A stretch of DNA of 6,816 nucleotides, taken from assembly GCA_020726005.1 (NCBI GenBank), contig DYTL01000042.1:1-6816 (forward strand), given 5' to 3'. The notes under the pieces were generated by a model. That model was not told the origin of the DNA. It ran no database searches and worked only from the letters and a program-made list of their open reading frames with translations. The stretch's first letter is position 1; the number at the start of each line of letters is the position of its first letter. Source of the stretch: Microcaldota archaeon (GTDB lineage: Archaea; Micrarchaeota; Micrarchaeia; Anstonellales; Bilamarchaeaceae). Position numbers and translations under genes: made by a program. Shown one piece after another: positions 1 through 4,996 of this stretch.

Positions 1-1
1 A

Positions 2-223
2 GTATTTGTTCGTAATAGATCCGTCTCAGAAGAAATTATAGAAATATTAAATATTTTTGTATCCAAATTAGATAAAATAAACGAAGCATCCCAAAAATTA
101 TCTAAAGTTGGATGTGAGTGTTTGTTGAATGAAATAATAACAAACGCTTATCAATTAGGAGGTGACAACAGCATAGATAAAATATGTAACCAGGTTAACT
201 CACATAGCGGCCCTGTTACATGA
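2..223 (+). CDS. C-terminal end of an unidentified protein (5' end outside window)
   Basis: The second plus-strand frame is open from the window edge for 73 codons and ends at TGA 221-223. It is therefore the 3' end of a gene that begins outside. The visible part is hydrophilic and probably helical, with a run of acidic and aliphatic residues (SEEIIEIL near the start), then a C-E-C pair, a later third Cys, and a polar tail ending SGPVT. I see no family motif and do not recognise the protein. It converges on ilvC, with only 7 bp between the two stop codons. It is the only plus-strand reading frame here that is not antisense to a better gene. A chance open frame of this length is possible in AT-rich DNA, but the tight convergent fit and the hairpin plus T-run at its end favour a real gene. 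Confidence 0.55.
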   Translation, partial: VFVRNRSVSEEIIEILNIFVSKLDKINEASQKLSKVGCECLLNEIITNAYQLGGDNSIDKICNQVNSHSGPVT

Positions 224-241
224 TATAACTCTATTTTTTTT
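184..241 (+). terminator. Candidate terminator: hairpin followed by T8 tract
   Basis: ATGTAAC (184-190) pairs perfectly with GTTACAT (215-221). After one bulged C the stem continues as AGG (192-194) with CCT (212-214). A run of eight T follows at 234-241, just past the TGA of the upstream plus-strand frame. Archaeal transcription commonly ends at U-tracts, so the T8 is the more useful signal; it lies over the last Lys codons of the convergent ilvC. The hairpin overlaps the end of the plus-strand ORF, and the T-run lies 12 nt beyond the stem, so this is not a textbook intrinsic terminator. Confidence 0.4.
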
Positions 242-1217
242 CAAACATTTCTCTTATTTTCTTTCCTATTATTTCAATCTGATGTTCGCCTAACTCTTTT
301 CTTTTTTGCAATAGATTCGGGCAACCGTTTCGCGCTTCAACCATCCATTCTTTCGCGAATTCACCATTTTCTATTCTTTTAAGCGCATCTTTCATCCGCT
401 GTTTTACAGATGCGTCAATAATTTTCGGGCCGGTTGTGTACTCGCCCCATTCTGCAGTATTTGAAATAATAGAATTCATTTTTTGTATTCCGCCTTCATA
501 CATTAAATCAACAATCAATTTCAATTCATGTAAGCATTCAAAATAAGCCATTTCAGGTGGATAGCCAGCTTCAACAAGCACTTCAAAACCTGCCTTAACT
601 AATTCTACAGTTCCTCCACAAAGAACAGTTTGCTCACCAAATAAATCTTCATATGTTTCCTGTTCAAAAGTACATTCAAGCACTCCTGCGCGCGTAAATT
701 TCATTGCTTTTGCCATTGCAAGCACAATTTCTTTAGCGTTTCCTGAAGGATTTTGTTTTATAGCAACTAATCCAGGAACTCCAAAACCAGCGAGATATGC
801 TTTTCTTTCTTCAGATGCAGGTGCTTTTGGCGCGACCATTATTACATCAACATTAACTGGAGGAACAATTTGTTTATATACAATATTGAATCCATGACTG
901 CAACTAAGCGTTTTGCCTTTTTTCATGTATTTAGCGATATGTTCTTTATAAACTGGACCATGATGTTCATCAGGAAGAAGAATATGAATAATATCTGCTT
1001 TTTGTACTGCTTCGGAAATTGAAAAAACGTTGAATCCATCTTTCTGCGCGCGCTTCCAGGATTCGCCATTTTTCCTTAATCCAATAATTATATTAATTCC
1101 GGAATCGCGCATCATTTGCGCTTGAGCAGAACCTTGATTTCCATATCCAATTATAGCAATAGTTTTGTTATTAAGAATTTCCATATTCGCATCTTTATCA
1201 TGTAAAACTTCAACCAT
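231..1217 (-). CDS. ilvC: Ketol-acid reductoisomerase (class I, short form)
   Basis: IlvC converts 2-acetolactate to 2,3-dihydroxyisovalerate and 2-aceto-2-hydroxybutyrate to 2,3-dihydroxy-3-methylvalerate, using Mg2+ and NAD(P)H. It is a cytosolic step shared by valine, leucine and isoleucine synthesis. The 328 residues match the usual class I length. The N-terminal Rossmann domain (about 1-180) has GYGNQG at 24-29 and the cofactor loop GLRKNGESW at 46-54; SHGFNI lies at 107-112. The knotted C-terminal domain carries metal ligands D191 and E195 in DLFGEQ, E227 and E231 in YFECLHE, and the substrate-contact SNTAE from S252. Departures from the usual motifs are PKAPAS at 130-135, where PKGPGH or PKCPGT is common, and G51/E52 in the cofactor loop where Ser is usual. 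The start fits the family N-terminus (residues HDKDAN, usually YDKDAD) and has a G-rich ribosome binding site. It lies 2 nt after a short ORF and 150 bp after cimA, so co-transcription with one or both is likely. Confidence 0.96.
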   Translation of the reverse strand: MVEVLHDKDANMEILNNKTIAIIGYGNQGSAQAQMMRDSGINIIIGLRKNGESWKRAQKDGFNVFSISEAVQKADIIHILLPDEHHGPVYKEHIAKYMKKGKTLSCSHGFNIVYKQIVPPVNVDVIMVAPKAPASEERKAYLAGFGVPGLVAIKQNPSGNAKEIVLAMAKAMKFTRAGVLECTFEQETYEDLFGEQTVLCGGTVELVKAGFEVLVEAGYPPEMAYFECLHELKLIVDLMYEGGIQKMNSIISNTAEWGEYTTGPKIIDASVKQRMKDALKRIENGEFAKEWMVEARNGCPNLLQKRKELGEHQIEIIGKKIREMFEKK

Positions 1218-1219
1218 TT

Positions 1220-1330
1220 TTATCCCCCCATATTTTTTATAGCCACTAAAAATATTCTATTGAATACCAATTCAACTTTTCCGTGTTTATCTGCCTGTTG
1301 AATAAATGCATTTTTTACAATCTTATCCAT
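1220..1330 (-). CDS. Short ORF directly upstream of ilvC, 36 codons (42 from an earlier ATG)
   Basis: A minus-strand ORF begins at ATG 1330 (sequence MDKIVKNAFI...) or at an earlier in-frame ATG at 1348, and stops at TAA 1222-1220. That leaves 2 nt before the ilvC start. The ilvC ribosome binding site lies inside its last three codons, which suggests translational coupling. The peptide is basic at first, then has a hydrophobic stretch RIFLVAI near its end and finishes NMGG. About 30 percent of residues are Ile, Leu or Val. It has a weak AGGAA before the 1330 start, and a TATA-like box at 1349-1357 at the right distance for a leaderless mRNA from 1330. I do not recognise a family; it does not resemble the ACT domain of IlvN. 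It may be a real small protein, a regulatory upstream ORF, or chance. Confidence 0.4.
   Translation of the reverse strand: MDKIVKNAFIQQADKHGKVELVFNRIFLVAIKNMGG
1224..1229 (-). promoter_or_regulatory. Ribosome binding site of ilvC (G6 tract)
   Basis: On the minus strand GGGGGGAT precedes the ilvC ATG, with six bases between the G-run and the start. It is a purine-rich Shine-Dalgarno of unusual form. The G-run also codes for the last residues (Met-Gly-Gly) of the short upstream ORF, whose TAA follows directly, so the two translation events overlap physically. This site supports the chosen ilvC start. Confidence 0.65.
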
Positions 1331-1348
1331 ATTTATTTCCTGCAGCAT

Positions 1349-1357
1349 TTTATATTA
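1349..1357 (-). promoter_or_regulatory. TATA-like box in the cimA-ilvC gap
   Basis: The minus strand reads TAATATAAA, centred near 1353. An archaeal start site about 26 nt downstream would fall near 1327, at the ATG of the short ORF (1330). It could make a transcript carrying the short ORF and ilvC independently of cimA. AT-richness makes chance matches likely. Confidence 0.35.
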
Positions 1358-1367
1358 TCGTAAAATA

Positions 1368-2864
1368 TTACAATACATTAAGCGCCTTTCTATATGCTTC
1401 CACGCTAACAAGCACTATATCGCTTCCAAGTGCAGAAGAAGTAAGCTCTTTTTCTTCTTTTCTTACGCGTACGTTTACCCGAACGTTCGCGTTGCTTCCT
1501 CCTGTAATCGCATCAACATGATAAGAAACAAGTTCGATATTCTGATTTCCAATTGCATTGTCTATTGCTCTCATTGCTGCATCCACAGGACCATTACCTA
1601 TAGCGGCACCAAAAATAAGATCTTTTGCGTTTTTAATTCTAATTCTTACATAAGCGTTTGGAGTAATCCTATTTCCTGTACTTACTTGTATCTCTTCAAG
1701 AATTACATTCTCGGCCTTTCCACTTTCGTTTATTTTCCGAACTAACATTATAAAATCCGCATCGCCTACTTCTAAACCCAATTCACCCATATTTTTAACC
1801 ATGGACAAAAGCTCGGCTTTTTTTTCTTCTGCAACACTAAGCCCAAGTTCTTTAAGCTTAAATTCTACGCTTTTTTTTCCGGAAAGTTTACCTAAGGTTA
1901 TATCATGCTTTCGTCCTATAAGTTTAGGTTCAAAAAGTTGGTAAAGCCATTGGTTTTTGAACATTCCGTCAACATGTATACCTGATTCGTGTGTAAACAC
2001 CTTTCTTCCAATTACTGGTGTATTCCACGCAGGATAAAGATTAGAATAACCTGCGACAAGTTTTGAAGTTTCGTACATTTTGTCCAATTTTACTGTTTCT
2101 ATATTATAATGAAACTTAAGATTAAGCGCTACCTGCTCTAATGGACAGTTTCCTGTTCGTTCTCCGAGTCCGTTTATAGTGGTATGAAGTTTGTCTGCAC
2201 CAGCACTAATCGCTGCAAGCGTATTCGCAACTGCAAGTCCTGTATCATTATGTCCGTGAAAGGAAAGCCCCATTTTAAGTTCACTTTTTAAATATTCGTA
2301 GAGCGAACGCGTCTTTTCTGGAGTCAGTCCACCTACAGTATCGCATATACAAAACGCTTCCACTCCAACTTGTTTTGAATTTAATGCGATATTCTTAAGG
2401 AACTTGAAATCAGCCCTGCTCCCATCTTCGGCCATAAGCTCTACAATAAGCCCGCGCTCTTTTGCATATTGTGCACTCTTTACTATTTCTTCAAGTGCAT
2501 TTTCCTTACTCATTTTAAGTTTTTCTGCAATATGCAAATCTGATGCAGGAAAAACAAGTCCGATAACTTCGGCTTCGGCTTCGGCTACTGCATCTATATC
2601 CATCTTTACTATTCTTGCAAAAGATCCGATTTTAGCTTTTAATCCAAGTTTAGTTATTTCTTTTATTGTTTTGATTTCTGTTTTGCTATTTATTGCGGTT
2701 CCTGCTTCAATGATATCCACACCCAATTCATCTAATTTTCGGGCTATCGCTATCTTTGCTTCGTGTGAAAATCTTACACCTGGAGTTTGCTCTCCGTCTC
2801 TAAGCGTAGTATCAAATATGCTTATTTTAGGTGCGAAATTTAATTTGGGTGTTTCTAAATTCAT
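1368..2864 (-). CDS. cimA: Probable (R)-citramalate synthase (LeuA/CimA/AksA family)
   Basis: Members of this family join acetyl-CoA to a 2-oxo acid. CimA uses pyruvate to make (R)-citramalate, which the LeuCD and LeuB enzymes turn into 2-oxobutyrate for isoleucine. The TIM-barrel domain (about 12-300) has LRDGEQTPGV at 21-30 (R22 and D23 catalytic and metal-binding), HGHND at 203-207, GLGERTGN at 232-239 and HESGIH at 291-296. The C-terminal regulatory domain (about 385-498) has STGNRITP, GNGPVDAA, DAITGGSNA and SDIVLVSVEAY. TPGV, EAGTAINSK (54-61) and SFAR (81-84) follow archaeal CimA; the LeuA in this window has SPGC, EAGFPIAS and GLAR at these places. The regulatory domain argues against NifV or AksA homocitrate synthase, which lack it. 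However, SDLHI (108-112), HGHNDTG and THESGIHVDG have a homocitrate-synthase flavour, so substrate is not certain. GKLSG at 325-329 replaces the common GKHSG. There is no Shine-Dalgarno; the start looks leaderless. The N-terminal extension of about 12 residues is typical for the family. Confidence 0.75.
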   Translation of the reverse strand: MNLETPKLNFAPKISIFDTTLRDGEQTPGVRFSHEAKIAIARKLDELGVDIIEAGTAINSKTEIKTIKEITKLGLKAKIGSFARIVKMDIDAVAEAEAEVIGLVFPASDLHIAEKLKMSKENALEEIVKSAQYAKERGLIVELMAEDGSRADFKFLKNIALNSKQVGVEAFCICDTVGGLTPEKTRSLYEYLKSELKMGLSFHGHNDTGLAVANTLAAISAGADKLHTTINGLGERTGNCPLEQVALNLKFHYNIETVKLDKMYETSKLVAGYSNLYPAWNTPVIGRKVFTHESGIHVDGMFKNQWLYQLFEPKLIGRKHDITLGKLSGKKSVEFKLKELGLSVAEEKKAELLSMVKNMGELGLEVGDADFIMLVRKINESGKAENVILEEIQVSTGNRITPNAYVRIRIKNAKDLIFGAAIGNGPVDAAMRAIDNAIGNQNIELVSYHVDAITGGSNANVRVNVRVRKEEKELTSSALGSDIVLVSVEAYRKALNVL

Positions 2865-2884
2865 AACATAATTTATAGTAGAAA

Positions 2885-2894
2885 TATTTTTTAA
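2885..2894 (-). promoter_or_regulatory. TATA box for leaderless cimA transcript
   Basis: The minus strand reads TTAAAAAATA, centred about 26 nt upstream of the cimA ATG (2864-2862). That is the spacing expected if transcription starts at the A of the start codon, and no Shine-Dalgarno is present. Its upstream two bases overlap the outer end of the inverted repeat at 2893-2911. The factor-B recognition region upstream would therefore be inside the candidate mobile element. Confidence 0.5.
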
Positions 2895-2911
2895 CCCAAA
2901 TTACGCAAATT
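2893..2911 (+). repeat. Left terminal inverted repeat
   Basis: AACCCAAATTACGCAAATT matches the reverse complement of 3244-3262 at 17 of 19 positions; the mismatches are the fifth and eighth bases. It abuts the TATA box of cimA. Confidence 0.6.
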
Positions 2912-3025
2912 GATCGTTTTAGCGCTCAATAATTGATGTAATCGAACGCGTTTCTTCGCTTTCGCTAGTTAATTTTAGGAGCTTGTTTCGCACTACCAAG
3001 GCACGAACTTTGTTTAGTTTTTCTA

Positions 3026-3160
3026 TTATTTTGTTTTAGGCAGAGTTGTTCTTCTTTGCAAACATACGTTGACGTCTGTATAACTCTCGTTCCCTTTCTT
3101 ATTTGACACTACATAGATGTATGTACTCTTTCTAACTTTCTTCTTTCTCAGAAAAGTCAT
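3026..3160 (-). pseudogene. 44-codon ORF inside the element, possible transposase remnant
   Basis: The ORF starts at ATG 3160-3158 and stops at TAA 3028-3026. It is very basic, and begins MTFLRKKKVRKSTYIYVVSN. A start of the form F-L/I-R-K-K plus a Y-x-Y-x-V strand is how many IS4/IS1634-type and related archaeal transposases begin, as I remember them. The rest (NVCLQRRTTLPK) does not continue convincingly into a transposase catalytic domain. If related, it is only the first tenth of the protein. The frame stays open for 26 codons upstream of the ATG. It lies wholly between the terminal inverted repeats. It could also be a chance ORF. Confidence 0.3.
3102..3113 (+). repeat. 12-bp direct repeat, copy 1
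   Basis: TTTGACACTACA occurs here and again exactly at 3170-3181, 68 bp downstream, both inside the candidate element. A looser relative (CACTAC preceded by TTGTTT) lies at 2991-2996. Two exact copies with a 56-bp gap do not make a CRISPR array. Confidence 0.5.
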
Positions 3161-3169
3161 ACTTCTATT

Positions 3170-3181
3170 TTTGACACTACA
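3170..3181 (+). repeat. 12-bp direct repeat, copy 2
   Basis: This is the second exact copy of TTTGACACTACA. It lies just upstream (minus-strand sense) of the start codon of the 44-codon ORF; the first copy lies inside that ORF. Confidence 0.5.
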
Positions 3182-3243
3182 AAACCAAAAAATCAGCGCG
3201 TTCGTTCTCGAAATCGATTCGTTATAAAAATTAGTTTAATGCG

Positions 3244-3262
3244 AATTTGCGTAAGTTAGGTT
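3244..3262 (-). repeat. Right terminal inverted repeat
   Basis: On the minus strand this reads AACCTAACTTACGCAAATT, the partner of 2893-2911 with 17 of 19 identical bases. Outside it the two flanks differ apart from short T and A runs, so the similarity ends close to here. Confidence 0.6.
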
Positions 3263-3388
3263 TTTAAATGATTTGTATATGTGATTTAATGGATACACAT
3301 GAAAATCTATCCCCTTTAGAAACGTGTAATTGACATTTTATATATAACTGAAAAGTTGATCCGCTTAACTTAAATTAAACTTCGGTTA
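3263..3388. other. Remaining leuA-cimA intergenic DNA, no gene seen
   Basis: This is the 126 bp between the right inverted repeat and the leuA stop. It is AT-rich with short frames only (the longest plus-strand one is about 21 codons from 3268). I see no strong hairpin followed by a T-run on the minus strand and so cannot place a leuA terminator; a weak AACT-GAAA-AGTT hairpin lies at 3346-3357. Confidence 0.5.
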
Positions 3389-4903
3389 TTACTCTTGTTC
3401 ACGCAAAATCCTATTCGCGCCCTTTAGAAATGCATGCACACACGCAAGTATTGTATCGTCATTCGTTGCAACTACGGCAAATTGTTTTTTCATTTTGTCC
3501 TTGAAAGTTATTGATACTTGTGCAATACCTTTTGAGCTAGCAGATATTGCCTTTACCTCAAATTCCGCAATGTTCATGTCAGGCACAATCACAGCGAATG
3601 CATTTGCTACCGCATCAATTGGTCCATTACCAACAGCAGCAATTGTTCTTTTTATTCCAGCAATATCAAATTTTATTGTTGCACTAGGAATGAGTTTATT
3701 CCCGGTTAATATGTGTACATCATCAATTTTTACTACGTCTCCTTTTTCTCCGCTCAAGTTGGTCACGCTTTTTACTATGGCACGTAAATCTTCTTCATCC
3801 ACTATTTTTTTTCTGTCTGCGTGCGCTTTCACCATTTCTACTATTGCTGTAAGTTGCTTCTCATTTATATCATAGCCGGCTTTTTTTAGTTCGGCTCCAA
3901 TTGCATGTTTTCCTGAATGTTTTCCGATAACCATTACGCTTTTCTGACCTATTTTTATAGGATCCATTATTTCATAAGCCATTGGATGGCTAAGTATGCC
4001 GTGTTGGTGTATTCCTGCTTCGTGCGCAAATGCATTTTCGCCAACTATTGCTTTATTGCGCTGTATTATCATTCCCGTACTTATACTAACTAACCTGCTT
4101 GTGAGGTATATTTGATTAAGAACAATATCAGTATAAACATTAAGGTCTTTTTTTCGCGTATCCAATATCATTACTATTTCTTCTAATGAGCAGTTTCCAG
4201 CACGTTCGCCAATTCCATTAATTGTGCATTCTATTTGATCCGCACCATTTTCAATTGCAGCTAATGAATTCGCAACCGCAAGCCCGAGATCATTATGACA
4301 ATGTACACTTATTTTCGCTTGATTTATATTTAGTACATTCTCTTTTATTCTCCTAATCATTTTTCCATATTCGCTTGGAATTGCATAACCTACAGTATCA
4401 GGAATATTCACTGTTGTTGCGCCTGCTTCAATCACCTTTTCCACAATTTGGTGAAGGAATTCTGATTTTGTTCTGCTCGCATCTTCTGGACTAAACTCAA
4501 CATTTTCGCAGTAGTTTGCTGCATATTTTGTATATTTTACTGCATCTCTTATTATTTCTTCAGGTGTTTTTTTCAGCTTGTATTGCATATGTATTGGAGA
4601 AGTTGCAAGGAAAATATGTATTCTTGGTTTTTTCGCATCCCGCACTGCTTCCCAGCATCTATCTATATCTTTTTCAACACATCGCGCAAGACCGGCTATT
4701 TGTGGCCTTTGCACTTCTTTTGCTATTGCATTTACTGCTTCAAAATCCCCTTGTGAAGCAATAGGGAAACCGGCTTCAATTACATCCACATTAAGTTCTT
4801 CGAGCTGTCTTGCTACTCTGAGTTTATCCTCTAAAGCCATAGTACATCCAGGGCTTTGTTCACCATCCCGAAGCGTTGTATCAAATATAATTATCTTTTT
4901 CAT
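3389..4903 (-). CDS. leuA: 2-isopropylmalate synthase
   Basis: LeuA condenses acetyl-CoA with 2-ketoisovalerate to give 2-isopropylmalate, the first committed step to leucine in the cytosol. At 504 residues it has the normal bacterial/archaeal length with all domains. The TIM barrel (about 1-275) has LRDGEQSPGC at 11-20 (R12, D13), EAGFPIAS at 43-50, LATSPIHMQYKL at 99-110, PEDASRT at 139-145, HCHNDLG at 201-207 and GIGERAGN at 230-237. The linker has AFAHEAGIHQHG at 291-302 and GKHSG at 327-331. The C-terminal leucine-sensing domain (about 395-500) includes LTGNKLIPSA and GNGPIDAV. Its tail (DDTILACVHAFLKGAN) is a variant of the usual G-x-D-T-D-I-x-x-A-S-x-x-A-Y ending. Both family signatures, L-R-D-G-x-Q-x10-K and H-x-H-N-D-x-G, are intact. 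The start at MKKIIIFDTT is the usual one and has a short GTGA before it (4908-4911 on the minus strand). It has a putative promoter with an inverted repeat at the likely start site. Confidence 0.93.
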   Translation of the reverse strand: MKKIIIFDTTLRDGEQSPGCTMALEDKLRVARQLEELNVDVIEAGFPIASQGDFEAVNAIAKEVQRPQIAGLARCVEKDIDRCWEAVRDAKKPRIHIFLATSPIHMQYKLKKTPEEIIRDAVKYTKYAANYCENVEFSPEDASRTKSEFLHQIVEKVIEAGATTVNIPDTVGYAIPSEYGKMIRRIKENVLNINQAKISVHCHNDLGLAVANSLAAIENGADQIECTINGIGERAGNCSLEEIVMILDTRKKDLNVYTDIVLNQIYLTSRLVSISTGMIIQRNKAIVGENAFAHEAGIHQHGILSHPMAYEIMDPIKIGQKSVMVIGKHSGKHAIGAELKKAGYDINEKQLTAIVEMVKAHADRKKIVDEEDLRAIVKSVTNLSGEKGDVVKIDDVHILTGNKLIPSATIKFDIAGIKRTIAAVGNGPIDAVANAFAVIVPDMNIAEFEVKAISASSKGIAQVSITFKDKMKKQFAVVATNDDTILACVHAFLKGANRILREQE

Positions 4904-4941
4904 TTTTTCACTTTAATACCTACTTGAAAATGAAAAATTGG

Positions 4942-4959
4942 AAATCGAAACGTCGATTT
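4942..4959. promoter_or_regulatory. Perfect 7-4-7 inverted repeat at the leuA start site (candidate operator)
   Basis: AAATCGA-AACG-TCGATTT is a perfect 7-bp inverted repeat with a 4-bp spacer. With the TATA box at 4970-4978, transcription would start near 4948, inside this palindrome. That is a typical place for a repressor operator, for example of an Lrp-type or winged-helix regulator sensing amino acids; the regulator is not identified. Confidence 0.45.
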
Positions 4960-4969
4960 ACAGAGTTTC

Positions 4970-4978
4970 ATTTTTATA
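4970..4978 (-). promoter_or_regulatory. Probable TATA box of leuA
   Basis: The minus strand reads TATAAAAAT in the 93-bp gap after the ychF-type gene. A start about 26 nt downstream would leave a leader of about 45 nt before the leuA ATG. It suggests that leuA has its own promoter rather than depending on readthrough. Confidence 0.5.
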
Positions 4979-4996
4979 TTTGTCTATTTTATTCTG

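Larger units (their letters stand above)
2893..3262. mobile_element. Candidate MITE or decayed insertion sequence, about 370 bp, with 19-bp terminal inverted repeats
   Basis: This covers most of the 524-bp gap between leuA and cimA. Its ends are a 19-bp inverted repeat matching at 17 of 19 positions, including an uninterrupted 11-bp core (TTACGCAAATT and its complement). A second inverted block, CGAACGCG at 2943-2950 against CGCGTTCG at 3197-3204, lies 50 and 58 bp in from the two ends, suggesting that the repeats were once longer. Inside are a 12-bp direct repeat and a 44-codon ORF with a transposase-like beginning. TTT flanks both sides, but in such AT-rich DNA this does not prove a target duplication. 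No intact transposase is present, so movement would need help from elsewhere. Alternatives are a structured non-coding RNA locus or a regulatory region with paired binding sites. Confidence 0.42.

Noticed and set aside
1231..1242. Strong TATA match (CTATAAAAAATA) just upstream of ilvC
   Set aside because: A start 26 nt downstream would fall inside the ilvC coding sequence, after the ATG, and the N-terminal alignment of IlvC supports the annotated start. It also lies in the coding part of the short ORF.
2565..2590. Short tandem TTCGGC repeat inside cimA
   Set aside because: It encodes Ala-Glu-Ala-Glu-Ala-Glu in a surface helix of the barrel and keeps frame. It is probably ordinary local slippage without consequence.
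2404..2871. 155-codon plus-strand ORF opposite cimA
   Set aside because: It is antisense to the conserved barrel of the synthase. Its Ser/Ala/Ile-rich composition is typical of a shadow frame.
3102..3181. Possible CRISPR array from the TTTGACACTACA repeats
   Set aside because: There are only two exact 12-bp copies, and the repeat is too short for a CRISPR repeat. No cas gene is present.
2893..3262. tRNA or other standard structural RNA in the leuA-cimA gap
   Set aside because: I could not find a cloverleaf, CCA end or the GC-rich helices expected of structural RNA in such an AT-rich genome. The inverted ends fit a mobile element better.
4900..4971. 23-codon minus-strand ORF overlapping the leuA start by ATGA, as a possible leader peptide
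   Set aside because: Its ATG lies on the predicted TATA box, upstream of the expected start site near 4948, so it would not be in the mRNA. The composition (F, K, H) does not suggest leucine sensing.
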